Shown here in pieces: positions 7,003-12,402 of a DNA stretch of 18,716 nt. The DNA is from an uncultured Porphyromonas sp. (GTDB lineage Bacteria > Bacteroidota > Bacteroidia > Bacteroidales > Porphyromonadaceae). A model generated the notes under the pieces. It saw only the letters and a program-made list of their open reading frames with translations, ran no database searches and was not told the origin of the DNA. Within the stretch, counting starts at the first letter, position 1; the number at the start of each line of letters is the position of its first letter. The position numbers were made by a program, and so were the translations under genes. The DNA lies in NCBI GenBank assembly GCA_902490315.1, contig CABUDK010000024.1, forward strand, positions 1 to 18,716, in the 5' to 3' direction.

Positions 7003-7128
7003 AGCGAGTTGGGATTAAGAAGTGGACGGCAAGAGAGCTTAGTAAGAGCAAGTGGCACAGCTCCACGATCGCTTACTTCGTCTCTCACTAGTTGTCCGCA
7101 GCTTATCCCCAACTCGCTTGCATTTTTT
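7003..7128 (+). terminator. Very long imperfect hairpin ending in T6, end of the propionate operon
   Basis: AGCGAGTTGGG (7003-7013) pairs perfectly with CCCAACTCGCT (7108-7118). Inside, the two halves continue to match imperfectly, with shared blocks GGAC, GAGAG, AGTAAG and GTGG against the reverse complement. T6 follows at 7123-7128. The dyad spans nearly the whole gap between the carrier gene and the next lipoprotein. It likely terminates the operon, but it is far longer than a normal terminator and may be an inserted palindromic repeat. Confidence 0.6.
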
Positions 7129-7147
7129 CCTTCATCACATACTTTAG
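7118..7147 (+). promoter_or_regulatory. Weak promoter candidate for the lipoprotein gene
   Basis: TACTTTAG at 7140-7147 is a 7-of-8 match to TAnnTTTG, with TTG at 7118-7120 located 19 bp upstream. It overlaps the terminator T-tract and would leave only a few leader bases before ATG 7158, so the call is weak. Confidence 0.3.
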
Positions 7148-7157
7148 ATTCACTGTT

Positions 7158-8726
7158 ATGACAAACTTACAGCGTCTCTTGGCAACACTGACGGCAATCC
7201 TCTGCGTGATCCTTGCCACGAGTAGTTGCCACCCCAATCAAGCTCCCAACCCCGGTTCCGATACGACAGGCGTCGACACAACGGGCGTGACACCGCAGCC
7301 AGACCCACAGCCCTTCCAGTCCATCCTCGAGCTAGATGCCAACGGCGAGCTCACCGCCATCCCCTTCCCCTGTGTCGATTGGCTTGGAGGCGAGAAGGCT
7401 GTCCAAGCCTTTGAGCAGAGCAAGGGTGCTACCCTCGATGGAACAATAGATAAGAATGGCAAGAAGGTCCTCCGCTACAAGACGGGCGACCCCAAGGGAC
7501 AGCAGCCCATACGACTCTACATCATCGATCCGGCTAAGGCAATCCTCGAGACCTCTTCCATACAGATTGCAGCGCATCTAGTCGCTGAGGGAGACGACAT
7601 CAATGATAATATGGAGATCCTCCTCAGCGACGCCGGCTATCAGAAGGTGCCTGAAGCTAAGGGTATCGCTTACTCCAACGGCACCTACCTGCTCGTCTTC
7701 TCTAAGATCAATGACAGCTCATGGGCTATCGCCTACAAGTCCGCTGGCGATCCCGCCCAGCTAGCAGGCATCCTACAGATCAAGGACTTCCCCTATCTCA
7801 AGAAGGAGACCAAGATGAGCGCTTACACCTTCGAAGAGATCGAAGCTTACGAGAAGCAGCTCGGACTACGCAAGCAGACCAGCAAGACAAAGACCAGTGT
7901 CACCTATCAGGCGATCGATCCCAGCAAGGTGAACTTCACCTACGTTCGCTACGACATTGACCCCAACGACGAAGGCAAGTCTGGTCCTATAGTACGCACC
8001 GACCGCTTCACAATGGCTATGTACAAGCAGCCTGAGCTACGCTCTTACTTTGAGCTCAACGGCTTCAACTACGAGGGCGCTTTCCAAAACTATGCCGAGA
8101 AGTTTGTCAACAAAGACCTAGCCGTACGTCTTCGTCTCTCCGACAAGAGACCTGGAGCCATCATCACATTTGAGGACGCTCCCGACCTATATCACAAAGG
8201 GCCGAAGCCCGGTCAGCCCACCTTCCAGGCACTCTACCTACCGCTGCTAGATGTCTTCGGTCAGAAAATTAGCAAGGAGAGCCCCATCATCGATCGTGAG
8301 CGAGAGATCCACCCCGACTGCGACATTGAGTTTAGGGCTGCCGATTCAATTAAGGGCTATAAGCATGACGCCATTGTGGTAAGCATGCCAGCTTACCTTC
8401 CCCCTGAAGATCGCAATAAGCCTCGTGCTAGAAGCTATAGTTACGAGTCAACGACTGGCTCCACAATCACACAGATTACATACGTATTCTCTCTCGATTG
8501 GGAGAATGCCAAGATCGCTGGCGACAATGCCATCATCAAGGACTTTATGACAAAGAACGGCTTTACTTACAAGGGTAAGGAGAAGATCGACCAGCCCTTT
8601 ATGAAGGCCGATCTCTATCAATACTACAACGCCCAGCTAGGTGTCTACTTTGAGTACAGTCTAGTATCTAGTCCGTTCCCAGGTTCAATGGGCGTCTACA
8701 CCAAGACTCCAACGGTAACGTTCTAG
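7158..8726 (+). CDS. Exported lipoprotein of unknown function with apparent internal repeats
   Basis: I choose ATG 7158 (522 residues) because it gives a clean lipoprotein signal: MTNLQRLLAT, a hydrophobic core, then SSC with the lipidated Cys24. An upstream in-frame extension would bury this signal and run into the terminator hairpin. A Pro/Thr-rich spacer follows (about 25-50). I recognise no family. A module seems to occur three times: around residues 150-195 (LLSDAGYQKV), 292-335 (FELNGFNYEG ... DLAVRLRLS) and 458-505 (FMTKNGFTYKG ... LGVYFEYS). Each runs as an NGFxYxG-like turn, then an aromatic or acidic stretch, then paired beta strands. There is no T9SS domain. Signal and export are firm; function is unknown and location (periplasm or outer membrane) is inferred. 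Confidence 0.8.
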   Translation: MTNLQRLLATLTAILCVILATSSCHPNQAPNPGSDTTGVDTTGVTPQPDPQPFQSILELDANGELTAIPFPCVDWLGGEKAVQAFEQSKGATLDGTIDKNGKKVLRYKTGDPKGQQPIRLYIIDPAKAILETSSIQIAAHLVAEGDDINDNMEILLSDAGYQKVPEAKGIAYSNGTYLLVFSKINDSSWAIAYKSAGDPAQLAGILQIKDFPYLKKETKMSAYTFEEIEAYEKQLGLRKQTSKTKTSVTYQAIDPSKVNFTYVRYDIDPNDEGKSGPIVRTDRFTMAMYKQPELRSYFELNGFNYEGAFQNYAEKFVNKDLAVRLRLSDKRPGAIITFEDAPDLYHKGPKPGQPTFQALYLPLLDVFGQKISKESPIIDREREIHPDCDIEFRAADSIKGYKHDAIVVSMPAYLPPEDRNKPRARSYSYESTTGSTITQITYVFSLDWENAKIAGDNAIIKDFMTKNGFTYKGKEKIDQPFMKADLYQYYNAQLGVYFEYSLVSSPFPGSMGVYTKTPTVTF

Positions 8727-8756
8727 TCTTACAGAGACAGAGCATTCATACACAGA

Positions 8757-8791
8757 GCCAGCTACCCGACCAAGCGCGTCGGAGAGCTGGC
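8757..8791 (+). other. Hairpin between the lipoprotein and LRR genes
   Basis: GCCAGCT pairs with AGCTGGC and, across a 2x2 internal loop, CCGAC pairs with GTCGG, with a 7-base loop. There is no T-tract, so termination is uncertain. The rest of the 118-bp gap shows nothing clear. Confidence 0.4.
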
Positions 8792-8844
8792 AATATGTAC
8801 AAGACAATTACTCCCAATACACTTCACCAAATATAGAGTCAAAT

Positions 8845-10755
8845 ATGAAATCAAGCAGGAGTCGATTAGCTATAGCGATCAGATCGTTTATAGCACTAGC
8901 TATCCTATCCATCAGCTACCTACACGCTGTAGCTCAAGAGGAAAGCGACATCATCACACTACAAACCAACCTACCTATAGGTAGTGATTTTAACATAGAC
9001 ATAGTTCCCTACGAAGAGACGCCTAACTTTGATATCCAAGGAGTCTCTGGAACTCTCGACGATGGTTACACGCTTACGAGCCAGACCGTAACGATCAAGG
9101 GACGCATCGAAGAACTATCCTGCAACAAAAGCGAAATCACGCATATCGATCTATCTAAGACGAAACTATTGTCCAAGCTGGACTGCCGGGGCAACTTACT
9201 CCAAGAGCTAAATACTTCTGCGGTTCGAGACCTTCAGTGGCTTGCTTGCAATGACAACTCGATTAGCTCCTTAGATCTATCGAAAAATGAAAAGCTAGAG
9301 TACTTGTACTGTCATAAGAACACACTCTCTAGCCTAGATGTAACTCACAACAAGCTCCTCTTAGAGCTATATTGCGCAGACAACCAGCTGACATCGCTAA
9401 ACATTGATAAGAACAGTATCCTACGCGTCCTCATCTTACATAACAACAAGCTTTCTGACCTCCGTGTATCTCTCAATCCTGAGCTTACTCAGATATCTTG
9501 TGGAGGCAATAACCTCACTAAGCTAGACCTACAGAGCAATCCTAACCTCACATCTCTAGGCTGTAATAGCAATAAGCTCACCACTCTGGACTTATCTCAC
9601 AACTTGAAGTTGGAAACACTCCGTTGTTATGAGAATCAGTTCAGGTCCATAGATCTTTCCCTGCTCACTGCACTAAAGCAGCTCTCCGTAGGGTCCAATC
9701 AGTTGGAGCGCCTTGACCTCCAGAACAATTCTCTCTTGACCCAAGTCAAGTGTGGCAACAATCAACTGCAGCAACTTGACCTCGCCAAGCTAGAGAAGCT
9801 CTCCATCCTAGACTGTGGCAATAATCAGTTGGTCAGTCTAGACTTATCGCACAACAAGATACTCTCTACACTTCATTGCAATGACAACAAGCTCGAGGCC
9901 ATAGACCTCTCAGTCAATGACAAGTTGGTTGCTCTAAACTGCAGTAACAATCGAATTTCGCAACTGGATCTAGCGCACAATAGCATCCTCGGAGAGCTCT
10001 CTTGTGCTGGGAATAAATTGACCTCGATAGACCTGTCAGTGCCTCTATACATACGGCAGCTAGATGTCGAGGGCAATGCTCTCCAGGCGATTGACCTCTC
10101 CAAGCAAACGATGCTCTCAGGTCTCGCTTGTGGCAATAATAAGCTGACGGAGCTCAATGTTTCTACAAACAAGGCTCTACGTGAGCTATATTGCGCAGGG
10201 AATCAACTAAAGCAGCTAGACCTACGCTCCAACTCAAAACTCAAGGTGCTCAACGCATCCAAGAATCAGCTTGAGGAGCTCCTTACTGATAACGTTGCAA
10301 AGCTCATTGCGATCAACGTCTCTAAGAACAATCTTTCAGCTACCCTCCTCACACAACTGCTAAACAAACTCCCAGACGTCTCCTCCATAGAAGTTCCTGA
10401 GGAGGATACCAACTGGATGAAAGTAGCCGACATCAGTAATAACCCTGGGAGCCAAGATGCAGATGCGACCACTGCGCAAAGCAATGGCTGGTCTGTCATA
10501 AAGACCCACACCAACATCTCATCCCCAGCTAACCATCAGATCATCCTAACCTACCACCCTGAGGGGCAGACGCTCCGTGCAGATGGAGACTGTAGCACCA
10601 TCCACCTCCTCAACGTAGAGGGGCAACTCCTTCTACAGACCAGTGGTCAAGCACAAGAGATCTCCTTAGCTCACTACCCACAAGGCACTTACATCGCAGT
10701 AGCTTATGGAGCTAACGGAGCCATCCTAGACAGGTTAGTCTTCCTAAAGAACTAG
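8845..10755 (+). CDS. Secreted Cys-ladder leucine-rich repeat protein, T9SS cargo
   Basis: A 636-residue surface or secreted protein. A signal peptide (1-31, ending HAVAQ) and a beta cap domain (about 35-87) lead into LRRs of the internalin-J-like type LxxLxCxxNxLxxLDLSxNxx. There are 19 consecutive repeats of exactly 21 residues (88-486) with no insertions, then a capping repeat (LIAINVSKNNL) and a segment ending NGWSVI. Fifteen of the 19 repeats carry Cys at position 6, a typical buried cysteine ladder. The last 75 residues (LLNVEGQLLLQ ... YPQGTYIAVA ... LVFLKN) fit a T9SS type A sorting domain, so export is through the outer membrane, probably with surface anchoring. Ligand unknown; LRR proteins of this kind often act in adhesion. 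A strong terminator follows. Confidence 0.9.
   Translation: MKSSRSRLAIAIRSFIALAILSISYLHAVAQEESDIITLQTNLPIGSDFNIDIVPYEETPNFDIQGVSGTLDDGYTLTSQTVTIKGRIEELSCNKSEITHIDLSKTKLLSKLDCRGNLLQELNTSAVRDLQWLACNDNSISSLDLSKNEKLEYLYCHKNTLSSLDVTHNKLLLELYCADNQLTSLNIDKNSILRVLILHNNKLSDLRVSLNPELTQISCGGNNLTKLDLQSNPNLTSLGCNSNKLTTLDLSHNLKLETLRCYENQFRSIDLSLLTALKQLSVGSNQLERLDLQNNSLLTQVKCGNNQLQQLDLAKLEKLSILDCGNNQLVSLDLSHNKILSTLHCNDNKLEAIDLSVNDKLVALNCSNNRISQLDLAHNSILGELSCAGNKLTSIDLSVPLYIRQLDVEGNALQAIDLSKQTMLSGLACGNNKLTELNVSTNKALRELYCAGNQLKQLDLRSNSKLKVLNASKNQLEELLTDNVAKLIAINVSKNNLSATLLTQLLNKLPDVSSIEVPEEDTNWMKVADISNNPGSQDADATTAQSNGWSVIKTHTNISSPANHQIILTYHPEGQTLRADGDCSTIHLLNVEGQLLLQTSGQAQEISLAHYPQGTYIAVAYGANGAILDRLVFLKN
9106..10302 (+). 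repeat. 19 tandem 63-bp coding repeats (21-residue LRRs)
   Basis: The coding repeats run without any change of phase for 1197 bp. Amino-acid spacing is exact while nucleotide identity between units is modest, so this is an old, selected array rather than a recent tandem duplication. Confidence 0.85.
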
Positions 10756-10811
10756 TAGAAGGCTATAGCCACACCCTTCTGTCTCTAATCGGGACAAGAA
10801 GATCACCTTTT

Positions 10812-10854
10812 AGCGCAAAATCGGGCCACGCTGTCCCGATTTTGCGCTTTTTTT
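10812..10854 (+). terminator. Strong intrinsic terminator after the LRR gene
   Basis: A perfect 14-bp stem, AGCGCAAAATCGGG (10812-10825) with CCCGATTTTGCGCT (10835-10848), 9-base loop, and a T run to 10854. Flanking copies of the stem core allow alternative pairings: AATCGGGACA at 10787-10796 with TGTCCCGATT at 10832-10841, and AATCGGGCC at 10819-10827 with GGCCCGATT at 10864-10872. Confidence 0.93.
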
Positions 10855-10965
10855 CGTCGTTTTGGCCCGATTCGGCGGATAATTCCCATTTTGAAGTGCT
10901 GAAAGGAAGCGACTAGAGCCGACACGTTGTGCCTATAAATCTCGATCTTCACGGAGGAATTTGCC

Positions 10966-11134
10966 AATAGCTCACTGGAAAATCAAAATTCTCCACGGAG
11001 GCAAAAGAAATTTCTTCGGAGGAATCAAACGATACTTCGGAAGAATCAAACAATACTTCGGAAGAATCAAATGATAGTTCGGAAGAATTTGCGGTTTTCT
11101 TCCCTGGATCTTTTTAATTTCCTCGGGAGCTATT
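10966..11134. repeat. Element E2: second palindromic element of the E1 family
   Basis: AATAGCTC (10966-10973) and GAGCTATT (11127-11134) mark the tips of an imperfect palindrome centred at about 11050, with partial matches running inward. It holds four 21-bp dyads at its centre. The stretch around 10989-11020 (ATTCTCCACGGAGG ... AAATTTCTTCGG) matches the E1 stretch around 1568-1598 in the same orientation, so both belong to one family. Unlike E1, E2 shows no clear terminators of its own. It lies between the LRR terminator and the thioredoxin promoter and contains no credible gene. Confidence 0.65.
11014..11097. repeat. Four tandem 21-bp dyad repeats at the centre of E2
   Basis: Units start at 11014, 11035, 11056 and 11077, all 21 bp apart. 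The inner units carry TACTTCGGAAGAATC as in E1; the outer two differ slightly (CTTCGGAGG, GTTCGGAAG). The dyad centres average 11049.5, which is the centre of the surrounding palindrome. Confidence 0.85.
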
Positions 11135-11165
11135 CGGATAAGTTGCGGCAGTTGGCAGATGAACT

Positions 11166-11197
11166 TTTGGCAATGTCGGGACTTTTCTCTACCTTAG
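11166..11197 (+). promoter_or_regulatory. Promoter of the thioredoxin-tpx pair
   Basis: TTTG at 11166-11169 matches the -33 box. TACCTTAG at 11190-11197, 20 bp later, is a 7-of-8 match to TAnnTTTG. The start codon at 11222 follows by 24 bp. Element E2 ends about 30 bp upstream of the -33 box, so a protein bound there could affect this promoter. Confidence 0.55.
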
Positions 11198-11221
11198 GGG
11201 TCGATATAACGAGTATAACAG

Positions 11222-11701
11222 ATGAAATCAATACAATTCATACAGAAGTCTCTCCTGCTCATGGCAGCACTACTCACGCTCAGTGTCGCCTGCACTGCTC
11301 AAAGCAAGGAGCAGCAAGAGACTGCCAAAGCCGAGATACTGCATATCAATGCCAACTATATGCGCGAGCATATCTACGACTTTGAGGCGCATCCCGACAC
11401 CTTCGTATACAAGGGTGACAAGCCCGCCATCATCGACTTTTACGCCGACTGGTGTCGTCCCTGTCGCCAGCTTGCTCCCAAGCTACAGAAGGTGGCCGAC
11501 CGGTACGCTGACCAGCTCGTCGTCTACAAGGTCAATGTAGACGAAAACCCGCAGCTGGCCGCACTCTTTGGTGTCCAGAGCATCCCGATGGTACTCTTCG
11601 TACCACTCAACGATCTACCCTACAAGAGCCTCGGAGACCTCCCTATGGATCACATCGAGGGGCTCCTCGGCAAGATAGGTGTCAAAACCGATAACCAGTA
11701 A
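11222..11701 (+). CDS. Exported thioredoxin-fold oxidoreductase (probable lipoprotein)
   Basis: A 159-residue thioredoxin that reduces or exchanges disulfides outside the cytoplasm. The N-terminus is a signal with Cys24 in LSVACTAQ, a loose lipobox; signal peptidase I cleavage after TAQ is the alternative. The thioredoxin domain spans about 45-150, with the active site DWCRPC (Cys78, Cys81) and the cis-proline region QSIPMVLF. Arg replaces the usual Gly in WCGPC, a change expected to alter redox potential or partner choice. The ATG follows a good promoter. tpx lies 39 bp downstream, so the two are probably co-expressed, and thioredoxin-type reduction of peroxidases is well established. However, Tpx has no signal peptide, so this protein may not be its direct reductant. 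Confidence 0.88.
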   Translation: MKSIQFIQKSLLLMAALLTLSVACTAQSKEQQETAKAEILHINANYMREHIYDFEAHPDTFVYKGDKPAIIDFYADWCRPCRQLAPKLQKVADRYADQLVVYKVNVDENPQLAALFGVQSIPMVLFVPLNDLPYKSLGDLPMDHIEGLLGKIGVKTDNQ

Positions 11702-11740
11702 AACACTTAATACACAGTAACTATAAAACCACTACAAACT

Positions 11741-12265
11741 ATGTCTACAGTAAAGTTTCAAGATAAGATCACTATCACCCTCGCTGGTGAGCAACCTAAG
11801 GTAGGGACGATGGCTCCCAACTTCGAGCTAGTTCGCAAGGATCTCTCCACAGCCAAGCTCTCAGACTATCGTGGCAAGCGTGTCGTCCTCAACATCTTCC
11901 CCAGCATTGACACTGGCGTCTGCGCAGCATCTGTACGTCGCTTCAACGCTGAGGCTGCTAAGCTCGACAATACCGTCGTCCTCTGCATCTCTCAGGATCT
12001 ACCCTTCGCACAGGCACGCTTCTGCGGTGCTGAGGGGCTGGACAATGTCGAGACGCTCTCTACCTTCCGCTGCTGTACGGTACCCTCTTCAGAGCCTGCT
12101 TTCTGCAAGAGCTACGGACTGATGATGCAGGACGGACCTCTCGCTGGGCTACAGGCTCGCTGCGTCATCGTCATCGATGCTGACGGCAAGGTCATCTACG
12201 AGGAGCTAGTTCCCGAGATCACCCAGGAGCCTAACTACGACAAGGCTATCGCTGCGCTCAAGTAA
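11741..12265 (+). CDS. tpx: Thiol peroxidase, atypical 2-Cys peroxiredoxin
   Basis: A 174-residue peroxiredoxin that reduces hydroperoxides using thioredoxin. The peroxidatic Cys61 lies in DTGVCAASVRRFN and the resolving Cys95 in ARFCGAEG, the same numbering as E. coli Tpx. PNFELV near residue 27 and the DGPLAGL segment complete the family pattern. There is no signal peptide, so it acts in the cytoplasm. Seven cysteines are present, more than the three usual in E. coli Tpx: extra ones lie in VVLC, in FRCC and AFCKSYG within a short local insertion, and in LQARC. The gene is followed by a clear terminator at 12328-12379. It forms a likely operon with the upstream thioredoxin. Confidence 0.95.
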   Translation: MSTVKFQDKITITLAGEQPKVGTMAPNFELVRKDLSTAKLSDYRGKRVVLNIFPSIDTGVCAASVRRFNAEAAKLDNTVVLCISQDLPFAQARFCGAEGLDNVETLSTFRCCTVPSSEPAFCKSYGLMMQDGPLAGLQARCVIVIDADGKVIYEELVPEITQEPNYDKAIAALK

Positions 12266-12327
12266 GCACACGCACCACCGCTCTTTGAGGCGACGGCATC
12301 ACAGCCGCCTGTCTCCTCACATACGAC

Positions 12328-12379
12328 AGTGGCACCACGCCCCAGACATTACGCTATGGAGCATGGTGCCACTCTTTTT
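12328..12379 (+). terminator. Intrinsic terminator after tpx
   Basis: AGTGGCACCA (12328-12337) pairs perfectly with TGGTGCCACT (12364-12373) around a 26-base loop with minor internal pairing, followed by five T at 12375-12379. It ends the thioredoxin-tpx unit. I see no clear promoter box in the 23 bp left before the next gene. Confidence 0.8.
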
Positions 12380-12402
12380 CTCTAATAACATCACCATATC
12401 TT

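Noticed and set aside
11014..11097. CRISPR-like array
   Set aside because: The 21-bp units are directly adjacent with no unique spacers, and there are no cas genes.
11071..11385. 104-residue + strand frame covering E2 and the start of the thioredoxin gene
   Set aside because: It begins inside the dyad array and overlaps the thioredoxin signal region in another frame; composition is that of a shadow frame.
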